NCBI GenBank assembly: GCA_948567375.1
Contig: OX419760.1
Location: forward strand, 6,634,001 to 6,698,000
Source of the DNA: Lunularia cruciata
Lineage: Eukaryota; Streptophyta; Marchantiopsida; Lunulariales; Lunulariaceae
Direction of reading: 5' to 3'
Length of the DNA stretch: 64,000 nt
Shown here: positions 34,221 to 45,374 of the stretch, piece by piece
How the letters are laid out: every line of letters begins with the position of its first letter
Numbering within the stretch: position 1 is the stretch's first letter
Program-made: the position numbers and the translations under genes
Notes under the pieces: model-generated
Told to the model about the DNA's origin: nothing
The model's input: only the letters and a program-made list of their open reading frames with translations
The model's database searches: none

Positions 34221-34285
34221 TCATGTTGATTTGACATCCAGTTTTGAATTTAGCTTCATATTCTTCCACTTCCTAGATTTGTATT

Positions 34286-34301
34286 CCCTACAGTGGTGCC
34301 A
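34286..34301 (-). other. primer-binding site of element C
   Basis: On the minus strand TGGCACCACTGTAGGG starts 7 bases after the LTR end. It resembles the TGGCGCC-type sites of Athila and Ogre elements rather than the Met-tRNA site used by A and B. Confidence 0.6.
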
Positions 34302-34308
34302 AAAATCA

Positions 34309-35395
34309 TGTGACAACTTGGCAAATATCACTTTTGCGGTAATCAAGTAAGTAAAGTTTGTTCCCATAGAGATATTGGTCAGAAATGTCCAAATACAAAG
34401 TCTAATGTCACAAATGTGGTTCTTCTTAATTTCTTCTTTAGACTCTCAGGAAGAAACCACACCCAAAAGAGAGTAACAAGCACTAACGCATAGTCTTGTC
34501 ACAAACTAACACTTCTTAATCACAAATCCACCAAATCTTTCCAAACAATCTTAATTGTGATGATTCAGTCTCTCCCAAAAATGGCTACTTCATTGCAAAG
34601 CAACTTTGCCTCAAAATTTCTACCCCTCTACTGAAGGCACAACTTCCTCAATCAAAATTGCTTCACATCAACATTGCGTTGCACTCACAACCGCAAAATA
34701 TTACCAACACTACAAATCCTCTTAGATCTATCAAGGTATTCCTTTGATTGCACTTCACTCAGGATCAAACACATAGAATGAAGATCAAGGTCTTGGAATC
34801 CAACATCCAACATGCACATTGACTTGCACTTCTCCACACACTCACAATTACAAATGCAGAGTTGATACTCGGAATTAAGCTCAAGCAACGAGCATTGCTT
34901 CAAAACAATTTGCTTTATCTATTCATAGAATTATGAGCATTGAACAACAACACACTACAAATGCCTCCTTTAAATAGGCAAAGCTCTTCAGTAGTTATCT
35001 AACTAATATACCATTTCCTAACAACTTTACCAACCTATGAATCCGAAATGACAATGCATCTTTTCATATCTACCCTTCAAAATCTCAAATTTGTTGCTAC
35101 ACCAATCCAATGTCTACTTCTTCTTTAGCTTCCAAACCCAAAGTAACTCCACATACTACTCTATCCTTGGGTTTTACAACTAACTTTTTTACCAATTCTA
35201 ACACCTCTTCCCCTTGATTTGCAATTACCGTCATGGTCAACCTACATACATCTTCTTCCTACAACCCATTCTTCTCTAATACCTCCAATGGCAACTTTAA
35301 AGATATTTGTACTCCTACTTCTTCTACTTTGGGTCGCACTCTCACATCATTCCAAAATTTATCTACTCCTAACTTAACTAAGTCTAATCTAACCA
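34309..35395 (-). repeat. element C 5' LTR, truncated piece
   Basis: It matches 24412 to about 25500 along its whole length, with the shared start TGTGACAACTTGGCAAATA on the plus strand. It ends at about 35395, where the gag of element D starts. If the 3' LTR is 3.77 kb, about 2.7 kb of this LTR is missing. Confidence 0.8.
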
Positions 35396-36480
35396 AATGG
35401 GGTTTGTTCACACCAGCCAATTGGGCAGACTTGCAAAATGGCTTCTTGGAACAATTCCAGGAAGTTGATTACAATATATGTGTCTTTGCGGCCCTCAATG
35501 ATTTGGACAAAGGGAAGAAGGAAAAGTTGAGAGACTACTCTGAGTGGTTCATGGTTCTTTTGAATTGTGTCCCAAAGCAATCCGCTGTGGTGGGTTACTC
35601 CGATGCCCAAGCCATTACCTGGTTTCTTGGCAGACTCTCACCAGAGATTCATTTCTTTGGAAGGGAGAGGAATGTGACTTCCTTGGACAAGGTACTCAAA
35701 CATGTTGCCTGATATGAGGTGGCTCACTCTCACTTGTCCAGTTACCAAGAAGAAAGGAGAAGAAAGGAGATTAGGAGAAGATAGGAGATTAGGAGAAGAA
35801 AGGCAAGAAGCCCAAAAGAAGAACTTCTTGCAGTACATCCCCTTCTTTGGAGGAATACTTCACATCTTCAAGTTCTTCTTTGGAATCCAAAGAAGATTCA
35901 AAGCCAAGGAAAATAGAAAGACGTGTGGGAAACAAGCAAGAAACACCTCCAACAAAGAGTGTAAATAAGGTGGATCAAAAGCTGGAGACTCTTATTAAAG
36001 AGTTTGTGGATTTCAAGATCCAAATGATTGGCGCTAAGGACCAAAGGAAGCCTCCTTCATTTGGTAGACCAAACATACGGTGCATTGCGTGTGGTAAATC
36101 TGGCCATGCTAATACAAAGTGTTTGACCCTCACTGCATTTCTAGTGCAACAAATTGATTGGGTTCCAAGTTGGGACCAAAGTGAGGAAGATGAGGTTGTG
36201 TACAAGACCCAAGAGGTATAGCCTCAGGTGAGCACATTGTATCAAGGTCTGAGATATGGGCCAAGGGAGTACAACAACAATGCTCCCCCACAAAGACCAC
36301 CAATGGGCGGCCAAAATAGGCCTCAAAATGTTGCATTGGGTGCTTGTTATAATTGTGGCTTGATGGGACATTGGGCTCCAAACTATCCGGAGCCTAGACA
36401 AAAAATTTGAGTATGTTTTGTTGTGCAAAAATTGTTAAGGATTGAGTCATACAGGAAATCAATGCCCGCAACCACCAAAC
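35396..36480 (+). pseudogene. gag: element D gag, partial
   Basis: It begins at a point matching the middle of C gag (FTPANWADLQNGFLEQFQEV), then YSDAQAITWFLGRLSPEIHF. A frame change near 35710 is followed by a serine-rich tail and the frame 35847-36221 with zinc knuckle CIACGKSGHANTKC at about 36080. A second knuckle near 36345 reads CYNCGLMGHWAPNY, having lost its last cysteine (TGT to TAT), and a third lies near 36427. Confidence 0.8.
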
Positions 36481-36555
36481 CCAAAGCCGCTTGTGAGATT
36501 TTTCACAGGCGGCTATAACGACCCCAGTTGAGTAGAGACCCCAGCTGAGCATGCT

Positions 36556-37574
36556 ATGCTCCAGCCAAAAGGGGATACCAATGTAAATTGTATTACACTT
36601 GAGGAGGAGAGACCTCAAGAAGGGAGTCTGGTTTTTGAAGGTGAATGGCTAGACCTCAAAATTTTGAAGGTTGAGACACACTTGAGTAAGAACAAGTGTG
36701 ATCCTAACAAAGCAAGTACTACTTCTTTGTCTTCATGAAGGGTAAAGAGGTTGCACCCAAAAGCCATTCTTTCTGCTAAGGAGGAGAAGATTCTAGCCAA
36801 AGCTAAAGCTATAGCTTTGCAAAAAGAAATCAACAAAGCAGTACAAAGAACTCAAGAAATGAGTTTGGAGGAGGATAAGAAGACAAAGCCTCTAGTGTTT
36901 CTTGCAGACATCAGATCCAAAGTGAAGGATCTAATCCAAGCCAAGGTGGGCAAACCCAAAGAACTTTGGGTCAAGGCTACCAATACTCCAGTCACTATCT
37001 TAGAGTGCCCCAAAGCCCAACTTGAATGAGGAGAGACTTCAAAACCAAAGACAAAGGTGAAGTTGGGAGGAGTCCCTCAATACAATATTGTAGCAGATTT
37101 GGTGTCTAGAAATGCTCATGTCACATTTAAGCAATTGTGAGAGGACAATAAGCTGTACAAGAAGCAGTTGAGTTTAGCCCTCAAGAAAGTAAGGGCGATG
37201 ACCAAGAAAGACTTGCTTGCAATTTATCATATTGAACAAGAAGAAGATTTGGGATCTCCCAAAGTGGACGTGGAGATCACATGATTTAGGGTTGGGGTGT
37301 GAATGTCATGATAAAAGACATTGCACATCAATTGGGGTATATGACATTTGAACCAACACCCCAAATTCTAAAATTTGTGGATCAAACTAAGAGATGGCCC
37401 TTGGGCATGTTATCAAATATTACTATGATCATTGGAGGGGTGCCCTTCAAGTTAAACTACATTGTGTTGCAACCAATAACCAAAATTGGTTAACCGCTCT
37501 TGATCAGAAGACCTTGGTTGTACATTGCTCAAGTTATTGTGGATTGGCACCAACAAAAGTTGCGGTTTAAGGAC
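36556..37574 (+). pseudogene. pol: element D gag-protease linker and protease, first part
   Basis: The linker ITLEEERPQEGSLVFEGEWL matches C, then a lysine-rich stretch (KAKAIALQKEINKAVQRT). The protease part at 37299-37574 shows MNVMIKDIAHQLGYMTFEPT and IIGGVPFKLNYIVLQP, then VIVDWHQQKLRFK where insert G begins. Stops at 37136 and near 37490 break it. Confidence 0.75.
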
Positions 37575-39796
37575 CGTTGTCGTACTTTCCTTTTCTCTCT
37601 CTGGGAACACATAGGGTGCCTAGCTGTGGAGACTACAGATCAGAGGCTAGAGGTAAACCGTAATGACTCGACAAAACACACATGTGACCCTTATTGCTGG
37701 AACCCTCCTTTCTCAGGACTAATATTCTTGCTATCATGAAGGATAGTACCGGCAACCTGACCTGTCAGCACAACACGCACTCCTGGTCTGCTGGTCATCA
37801 CTTCCAACATAACCAAGGAGAAATACACAGCACTCCTAGAAGGAAATAATCTGAGCACAACGCCCGCACACCAATCCAAGCCAACTGGGCGTACAAACAG
37901 GCATACAAGTACAGAGAGGATCCAATCATAAGAAAAAGGCAACAACTCTCTGTACTTTTTGTCGGGAAAGAGCTTCAGAGCCTTTGTCCTCTGTCATCAA
38001 GCTCAGTCCAACCTGTACTCCAAGCCTCTTCCCATCTGTACTTCAGATCTCAACAAATTTCTACTTCATGTGGGGATTTCTATGTCTTTTTGATGGGGAA
38101 AAGTCTGCGCAGCTCATATGCAAGTAACTATATTTACATATCTTGGATTCGAGTGATATAGAATTCAATGGAAAGCCTGTAAAATAAGCTTTCCAATGAT
38201 ATAAAATACACTTCAATCAGATCACTACAACTCTCCTGACAATCTCTCAAAGTTGGCCAGGGTTTTTCTTGGACTTCACCCTAATTTCGAAATCTTCTTT
38301 TTAGGGTTTGCTCCTGGTTCTTGGCAAATTTTCCCCAAATTTCTGATTCAGAAATACACTTGATCCTCACAACCACTCTGGCAACCTGAAACTCTCAGTC
38401 ATAGTCATAGGACATGAGACTTGATATCCAATCAAGATGAAAGGAAAATTTGCTCTGCCGAGCTTATGATAGTATTTTCAGCAGGATGTTTTGCATCAGA
38501 TCTCACTCTGAACAGATCTAAGACCACCCAAATTTTCCTCAATAGCTGGTTGTGTTTTTCTCTAACCTCTTGCAAATTTTCGTAGCCTACTCCAACTCCA
38601 GTCTTTAGATGTGGATCAATTCCTGAGCTGGGCTAACTTGTGAGCTCTACAGACCCAGGTATACTTGATCCAAGATCCTGATTTCTCTATTTGAAGAATT
38701 CACATGTAACTTTCTCACAGAGGAGCTAAACCTATCCACCAACAACTCTGGGAATTTTTATGAGGAAATTCAAATTGCAACTTGGGGAGTGACCAAAACT
38801 CCAAACCTGATCATTAGCTCTTCTCCAACACCTTACATCCCATAAGCTTCAACTTCAATCAATGGGATCTGATTCAAGATTGATCTAAAACTGGAATTTA
38901 TTGTGCTCAGTACTGTAAGAACATTGTCTACTCTCCAATCCCACTGACAGATAGTGAAAAGATTTCAAGAAACTCACTCAATTGACTACTTTGTACTCCT
39001 GGGTATCAATTCAACCCCCCTTCACTCAATTGATCATATCCCTCTCATACTCAGCTCAAATCGAGTGATTTTTGTCTGAAAATTGTAGCCTATTCTCTCC
39101 TCTTTCCAGCCATCTCCTCCATTCCTTGAATTCCCTCACCGAACTCCCCCGATGGTCGAAAAAACTCCCGACTTCCCCCTTGAGACCCAAGTTCTTGCAC
39201 ATTTGTCTTTTACTCTTTTTACTTTTTGACAAATGGACCCCACAACTCCACCTTGAAGCTTATGAGCGAAATTTTAGGCATTCCCCACCTATAGAAGGAC
39301 ATAAATTGTCATGTCCCAGACATTCTCATAAGTAAGCACCGGAAGGACGATAGGATTTGGGTTTCCCATCACCGATTCCACAAACACCACCCCGAAACGT
39401 GCTGCCAACCAATCCCGTAAGTCGTCACGGTGTAAAATCTGAAGCCTGATGAGAAAAGGATTCAGGAGTGGCAGATCGGGAGCATGGGACATCTCATGCT
39501 CAAATGCTTCCTCCAATGCTCTAACACTCACTCTCTGCTACAACTCTCTCCCAACTTCTATCTCTCCTCAAGACTCTCCAAACTAAAACACACCCGTCTC
39601 TCTACTCGCCCTCATCTTTATTCATCAGAGCCCTCAAACATGATAAGAAAGGAACCCATGTGGCCAATCACATACATGTACATAGATGGCTCACATGGCA
39701 ACATCTCATCCGTCAGAACTAGCATGCAACCTACCCCACTAACGTGGAGATAAACTATGATAAGTCGCTTTTTACGGGCTACGCAAACCACAACAC
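37575..39796 (-). mobile_element. insert G, non-coding insertion in element D
   Basis: About 2.2 kb interrupts the D protein exactly where C is continuous. No RT or integrase is present. On the minus strand, 37745-37960 aligns with the 5' leader of element H (about 52830-53075), sharing GGAAGTGATGACC and the GGATCC neighbourhood. Further in is a leader-type ORF at 39289-39531. I could not find matching LTRs or a target duplication. It may be a non-autonomous derivative of the H family or a truncated copy. Confidence 0.5.
39289..39531 (-). CDS. leader-type ORF in insert G, 80 residues
   Basis: An open frame ending PNPIVLPVLTYENVWDMTIY-VLL. Its second half aligns with the leader ORF of A (PNPVILPVVIYDREWDLTIY) and B. 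The N-terminal part (MSVRALEEAFEHEMSHAPDL) is extra. The function is unknown. Its presence in an insert without gag or pol is odd and makes an independent role worth testing. Confidence 0.45.
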   Translation of the reverse strand: MSVRALEEAFEHEMSHAPDLPLLNPFLIRLQILHRDDLRDWLAARFGVVFVESVMGNPNPIVLPVLTYENVWDMTIYVLL

Positions 39797-40060
39797 GATA
39801 CCATGGAGATCAAAAGCTGGTGATTGTGAGTTGGACAAAGGTTCCACACCTTGGAGAGACAACCTCATCAAAAGATGAGGATGAATCCAAAGATTCATCA
39901 TCTTTGTCTTCAAATGACTCCGAAGACAAAGTCAAAGTCAACTACTTGGAATGCTATGAGGTGGATGTAGAAGATGAAGATCCATATGACATAACCTTGG
40001 GTGAAAATGACTTGGAAGAAGGGGGTTTGACTACAATTCAACTCGAGTTAAGCTAAGTTA
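39797..40060 (+). pseudogene. pol: element D protease linker, second part
   Basis: Resumes after insert G with KLVIVSWTKVPHLGETTSSK and the acidic serine-rich linker ending DPYDITLGENDLEEGG, matching C at 31061-31300. Confidence 0.75.
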
Positions 40061-40179
40061 GTCACGTTGAAGGAGTCATTAACCCCAATGACTGTCAAGA
40101 TGTCGTGTTGACTAAAGGAAATTTTTTGAAGATTTCAAAGATAGTCACTTTGGAGGAGTTGGCATGATACACTACCATA

Positions 40180-41560
40180 TTTATAGAGTACCAAGATGTA
40201 TTTCCCTAGTCAATTGATCAAATGCCGGGTATTCCACAAGAATTTGGAGAACACCAGATTGATCTGGTTGAAGGTGCAGTTCCAGTTTGGCAAAGACAAT
40301 ACCGCCTGAACCCAAAGTACTTGCTCTTGGTAAAAGAAGAAATCAACAAGTACTTAGGGGCAGAATAATCTTTCTTGTCTTGAGCAATGAATGGGTCTCC
40401 CCTATTGTCATTTTCCTAAAGAAAAAGATTGGGAAGATTCAAGTGTGCTAAGATTTTTACAAGCTGAATGCAGTCACAAGGAAGGATCATCATCCCTTAC
40501 CTTTTATTGATACAATTTTGGACCAAGTAGCTGGTCATCCTTGTTACAATTTTATCAATGGATTTTCAAGGTATAATCAGATATCCATCCAAGAAGAAGA
40601 CAAGGACAAAACTACATTCACTATTGATTGGGACACTTTTGCTTACAATCAAATGCCCCTCGGGTTGTGTAATGCTCTCGCTATGTTCCAATGGATGATG
40701 AATGCAATATTCAAAGATATTTTGCACAAATTTTGTGGAAGTCTTTGTTGATGATTTTTGTGTGTTTGGGCAAAGAGAAGTACATTTGGATTACCTTTGC
40801 CAAAATTTTGAAAGGTGCCATTTTGTCGGTGTGTCATTACACCCGGAGAAATGCTTCTTTGCAATGAAGGAGGGAATTCTTTTGGGACACTTTTGTCAAG
40901 CCAAGGTATTGAAGTTGATGTTGAGAAGGTTAAAGTCATCTCAGCTTTGGAATCCCCTAAAAACATTTGGGAGCTGAGAGCCTTCTTGGGACATGTCGGA
41001 TACTACAAACGCTTTGTATCAAACTATGTGGTGCTTGTTGCACTCCTTACAAAGCTTCTGAAGAAGTCCAAAGACTACTTATGGGAAGCAAAACAAGAAG
41101 AAGCTTTCCAAGTATTGAAGAAGGAACTGGTTGAAGCACCAATTATGAGGACCCCAAATTGGAATACCCCTTTTCATGTGTATGTGGACACTTTGTCCAT
41201 AAAAATTGGAGTTATCTTAAGTTAGAAGGACGAGAAGAAGAAGGATTACCCAATCTATTATGCCAACCGATAGCTTTCAGCTTCAAAAAAAAATTATTTG
41301 ATGACTGAAAGAGAAGCACTCTAAATGGTTTATGCTTGAAAGAAATTTTTCCACTACCTATTGGGATACAAGTTTGTCTTCTATGTTGACCTATATGCAT
41401 TGCAACATTTGGTCAAGAAGGCGGATTTGTCCAAGCAAATTGCAAGATGGATCTTGTTGTTACAAGAATTCATATACACTATACAAGTAAGAAAGGGAGA
41501 TTCTCATTTGAATGTGGACTTCCTATCCAGGTTAGAAACTCAAGACCAAATAATTGGAAG
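40180..41560 (+). pseudogene. pol: element D reverse transcriptase and RNase H
   Basis: RT pieces: FINGFSRYNQISIQEEDKDK and MPLGLCNALAMFQWMMNAIF at 40518-40751, then FVEVFVDDFCVFGQRE at 40702-40977, with the catalytic F-V-D-D intact. The connection RAFLGHVGYYKRFVSNYVVL is at about 40975. RNase H is at 41180-41545 (FYVDLYALQHLVKKADLSKQ, LNVDFLSRLETQ). Frame changes near 40740, 40900 and 41225 inactivate it. Confidence 0.85.
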
Positions 41561-42921
41561 TCAATGATTGGTTTCTTGATGAAGAGTTATATCATTCAAT
41601 GGCAATGGAAAGTACAATGTATGCGGCAGAATCTCATTATTTGTATACTTGCCATTGTCTTGAGGAGTTGGACCTAGAGCAGAGGGCGGTCTTCCTTAGG
41701 GAGATGGGACCATACCAACTAAAACACAATATTAACAAAATATTTTATTTAAGATGGGCAAAGACAAAGTACTTTGGAGATGCTTGGAGGCATACAAAGT
41801 TGGAGGAGTTTTTGAGTCCTTACATTCTAAAGCATCGGGAGGACATTATGCCCTAAAGAATAATATAAAGAAGATCCTTTCATCAGGGTATTGGTGGCCT
41901 ACAATGTATAAGGATACTCACGCCTACATACAAAGTTGTGATGAACAGTTTAGCCGACGGCTACTTCCTAGTGGCCTTTGAGACCAATTTTGCCATTGGC
42001 TCCATTTGAGAAATGGGGTATTGATTTTGTGGGTCCAATTCAACGAGTGATCCAAGTCACGAGGAACAGATACATCTTGGAGTGCACTGATTATGCTACC
42101 AAGATGGTGGAAGTTGAGGCAACTCGGAAAGATGATGAGGAAATAGTTGGAGAATTTTTCTTTCAAAACATCATTTCACGTTACGGATGTCCTCTAGAAT
42201 TTTTCAGTGACAAGGGAACTCATTTTTTGAACTCCTATGGTGGGAGTGTTAACCAAGTACTTCAAGATTAAACATTGGAAGACGACTCCTTATAATTCAA
42301 AAGCAAATAGACTAACGGAGAAGGCCAATGGATTGTTATGTAAAATTTTGAACAAGATGATAGTCGATTATGCCTATGATTGGGACACAAAGCTACCTAC
42401 AGCTTTGTGGACATACAGAATGACTGAGAAGATTACGACCAAACAAACTCCATATTTCATGACATGCAGATTGCATCCCATACTACTAGTTGAATTTGAA
42501 GTACCGTCATATTGGATTCTTTGCAAGGAACGATTGTCGAAGGAAGAGAACCAAGATCTTCACATCCATCAACTAATGTGGTTAGAAGAGAAACAGGATG
42601 ATACAATGCAAACCACAAAGGAAGTGCAAGAACAAAGGAAAGTCAGGCACGATAAGAGAATCAAGCATATGGCTATTTAGGAGGGTGATTTGGTACTATT
42701 ATATGACAATTGCCAAATATTTTCTCCATGCAAGCTGCATTTATGGTGGATGGGGCCATATCGTGCCATGCACATTTATGCTAATGGCTCTATTCAACTT
42801 GCAGACCTGGATGGAAATCCCTTTGCCACTTGAATGAATGGGTGGAGAGTTAGAAAATATTGGATCACGGACCCAATTTTGTATAAAGAACCTATTGTTG
42901 GTATTTATGGGGATGTTCACA
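41554..42921 (+). pseudogene. pol: element D integrase remnant
   Basis: The HHCC region is near 41850-41940 (YWWPTMYKDTHAYIQSCDE). The core at 41978-42271 has LAPFEKWGIDFVGPIQ and YGCPLEFFSDKGTHFLN, giving two catalytic aspartates. After a frame change, 42237-42680 continues with TTPYNSKANRLTEKANGLLC, carrying the glutamate. The C-terminal tail is broken after 42680. There is no chromodomain. Confidence 0.85.
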
Positions 42922-42937
42922 TTTGAGGGAGGGAGTA
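42922..42937 (+). other. polypurine tract of element D
   Basis: GAGGGAGGGAGTA ends directly before TGTGGTACC. Confidence 0.7.
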
Positions 42938-44483
42938 TGTGGTACCCATATTTTTTTTGGATTTTTTTGTTAAATTTTTGAAGAAGTGCATTGGTAAAGC
43001 CGAAGGAGGGCTAAATGGGGAAGAAATGTGAAGAATCGTGTGTTTGGCATCAACTTGAAGTCAACCTTGGGTCAAGTCCAAAGGACTCGGGATGGACAAG
43101 AGAGAAATGCAAAGACAAGGACTTCACATCAGGTAGCATAGCCTGATTCAAAGGACCTTTAACTTCTTTGGGGTTTGCCTATCAAGAAAGTACGCGGGAA
43201 GAAAGTGACTACTTTGGGATCAAGAAGTTCTTGACAATGACAAGAAACAACTTCACAAAATTGGCGAGTGGCATGGATCAGCTGCGGAAGAATGACCAAT
43301 TAGCAAAGGACTATTAAATCAAGATTTTTGTGAGGAAGCATTGCAATGTCAAGATGCTACCCTATTTCTACTTAGAATCAACCCAAAAAAATGCAAATTG
43401 CAAATATGCAAGAAGAAGAGGGGGTTAGAATCTCGTGAACGATCTTTCACAAGAAGAGAGTGAGGAACACATGATGGCCCTAAAAGTAAGTAAGTAGAGT
43501 GCAGTGAGGGGTCTTGCAATGCATAGATTAGATGTAGTGGAGGGGATTGATGTCTTATCACAACTTTGTATCACATACTTGGCCTGGAATTGGAATTTTT
43601 GTTTTCAAGTTTCATGGCAGAAATTGTGAGTGATTGTAAGAATGGGCCGAGGCACAAAGGGAAGAGAGGGAATCCGGCTTGCTCGACTGAGTTTGGAATT
43701 GAAGATTAGTCTTGGGGAGAGAAGCAGGAGAGGTAGGAGGTACCACCTTCTGTCGGAAGTGTGATGCCTCAAAAGAGACTACCGAGGTGAGAAATTCTTT
43801 CAATCAACCTTGCACCAAGAATGGGTATAAGGTGGATAGCTTTAGAGACCCATTGAGGAGAGGAATCCTAAAGTGCTGGTTTCTTAGTGCTCGTTGCTTG
43901 AGCTTTATTCCAAGTCTCAATCTTGTGATTGTGTTTGTGAGTGTGTCAAGAATTTTGAAGTGCAAGTCAGTGTGCTTGTTGGATGTTGGATTCTACATCC
44001 TTGATCTTCATTTTGTGTGTTTGATCTTGAGTGAAGTGCAATTGAAACAATGCTTTGACAGATCTAAGAGGAATTGTAGTGTTAGTAGTATTCTACATTT
44101 GGGAGTGCATTGTAGGGTTGATGCAAGCAATTTTGATCAAGGAAGTTGTGCCTTCAATGGAAAGGTGGAACACAATTCAAAGGCAAAGGTGCTTTGTAGT
44201 GAAGTAGCCATCTTTGGAAGGATTTGAATCATCACAATCAAGATTTGTTTGGACAAAATTTGATAGAGTTTTGATTAGTGAGTGTTAATTTGTGATGAGA
44301 TTGTGAATCAGTGCTTGTTACTCTCTTCTGGGTGTGGTTTCTACTTGAGAGATTAAAGATGAAACCAAGAAGAACTGATTTGGTTACTTTGCTTTGTATT
44401 TGATCATTTCTGATCCGTATCTCTATGGGAACAAAATTTACTTACTTGATTACTGTAAAAGTGATATTTGTTGGGTTGTCAAA
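42938..44483 (+). repeat. element D 3' LTR with internal deletion
   Basis: It starts TGTGGTACCCATATTTT and ends near GTTGGGTTGTCA, matching the two ends of C's 3.77 kb LTR. About 2.2 kb of the C version is missing after about 43865. The coding relic with CTKNGYKVDSF (43712-43870) is retained, fused to the LTR end. Confidence 0.65.
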
Positions 44484-44546
44484 CTTCTACACTATGATGT
44501 GATTTTAGGTTTGCCTTCCTTGGCTTGAACTTCATTAGATTCAATT
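44484..44546 (+). pseudogene. E1 fragment, B-family protease, left of element H
   Basis: The segment matches the B protease region (ACTATGATGTGATTTTAGGT, then CTTGAAC and GATTCAATT) and continues at 54010 after element H, showing that H jumped into an old B-family element. Confidence 0.75.
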
Positions 44547-45098
44547 CGTGCGTATATACATCGCTACACAACATACATCGCTGTCAACATCATACACTAT
44601 AAAAGCACAACTCACACATAAGTCATACATAGACTCTAAAGTGCCACAATAATCAGATTGCTTAACATTCTCAACTCAACTCAACTCAGATCAGTACTTG
44701 ATCTGTCACTCTATAAACTGCCAACAACTGGGCACTGATTACAGTCAAGCCACACCCACTCAAGCATAGAGAATCCAGGTGACGCTCGCCGGCCTCTGTC
44801 CACCATAGCCAGGAACTCGAAGGCTCAACATCAGAGAAGTGAGCTCTCTGGAGCTCACTTCGAAACTATACCCCCTGGACTCGAGCTAGCCCTGAAACCC
44901 TAACAGTCCCGCTGACGGCACACTCGACGGTGCAAACGGTGCAAAGTGACGGTGGGCCCCACCGTGAAGTCAGTACCCTGAACACAAAATCTAACCGTCG
45001 GAAAGTAGTCCCTGAGAAATAGCTAGAATAACTCTAACTACCATCACTGGAACTCCAGTGTCCAAGCATCTAGATGCGGAACTACAAATGGCGTGACA
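44547..45098 (-). repeat. element H 3' LTR
   Basis: On the minus strand it starts TGTCACGCCATTTGTAG at 45098 and ends near TATATACGCACG at 44547, about 552 bp. The first 430 bp match the right LTR (53580-54009). The last 104 bp (44547-44650) are repeated at 45101-45207. The old LTR at 3140 and 14832 has the same order of parts, which supports these boundaries. Confidence 0.8.
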
Positions 45099-45100
45099 GC

Positions 45101-45207
45101 TGTCGTGCGTATATACATCGTTACACAACATACATTGCTGTCAACATCATACACTATAAAAGCACAACTCACACATAAGTCATACATAGACTCTAAAGTG
45201 CCACAAT
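45101..45207 (-). repeat. extra copy of the LTR tail inside element H
   Basis: It repeats the last 104 bp of the 3' LTR almost exactly (ATTGTGGCACTTTAGAG to CACGACA on the minus strand). Only GC separates it from the LTR start TGTCACG. This looks like an LTR-end-to-LTR-start junction as in two-LTR circles, with the upstream LTR truncated. A polypurine-like CTAGGGGGGCGA precedes it. Confidence 0.75.
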
Positions 45208-45217
45208 CGCCCCCCTA
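45207..45217 (-). other. candidate polypurine tract of element H
   Basis: The minus strand reads TAGGGGGGCGA directly before the extra LTR tail rather than before TGTCACG. The G-run is the best purine tract near the 3' LTR. Confidence 0.45.
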
Positions 45218-45374
45218 GTTGGTGGTTAGGTCCCTCTAACTCCAGATAGCCATCTACTCTAAGTATATGGTATACCCTCTAATGGGCAAAGATCAGGAGG
45301 CCGGGTGCTATGGAGCCCCATCGTTAGTCGCCTGTCTGCAATCTATACCATATAAAGAATGAACTAGCTATAGG

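Larger units (their letters stand above)
24412..35395 (-). mobile_element. element C, Athila/Tat-like Ty3/gypsy element, truncated at its 5' end
   Basis: Read on the minus strand the order is LTR piece, a TGGCACCACTGTAGGG primer site, gag with CCHC knuckle, protease, RT, RNase H, integrase, polypurine tract and a very long 3' LTR. RT resembles plant Athila/Tat elements (MPFGLCNAPTTFQ), and there is no chromodomain. Many frame breaks make it inactive. A related element D lies next to it on the plus strand. There is no matching target duplication, and the 5' LTR ends exactly where D's gag begins. Confidence 0.85.
35396..44483 (+). mobile_element. element D, Athila/Tat-like Ty3/gypsy element, 5' truncated
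   Basis: A plus-strand relative of C that starts inside gag, so its 5' LTR, primer site and the start of gag are gone. It continues through knuckles, protease, RT, RNase H, integrase, polypurine tract and a 3' LTR of about 1.55 kb. A 2.2 kb insert (G) splits the protease-linker region. Most frames are broken. Confidence 0.85.

Noticed and set aside
35740..35800. AGGAGAAGA repeats as a CRISPR-like or satellite array
   Set aside because: Only a short low-complexity purine stretch within gag of element D; no regular spacers.
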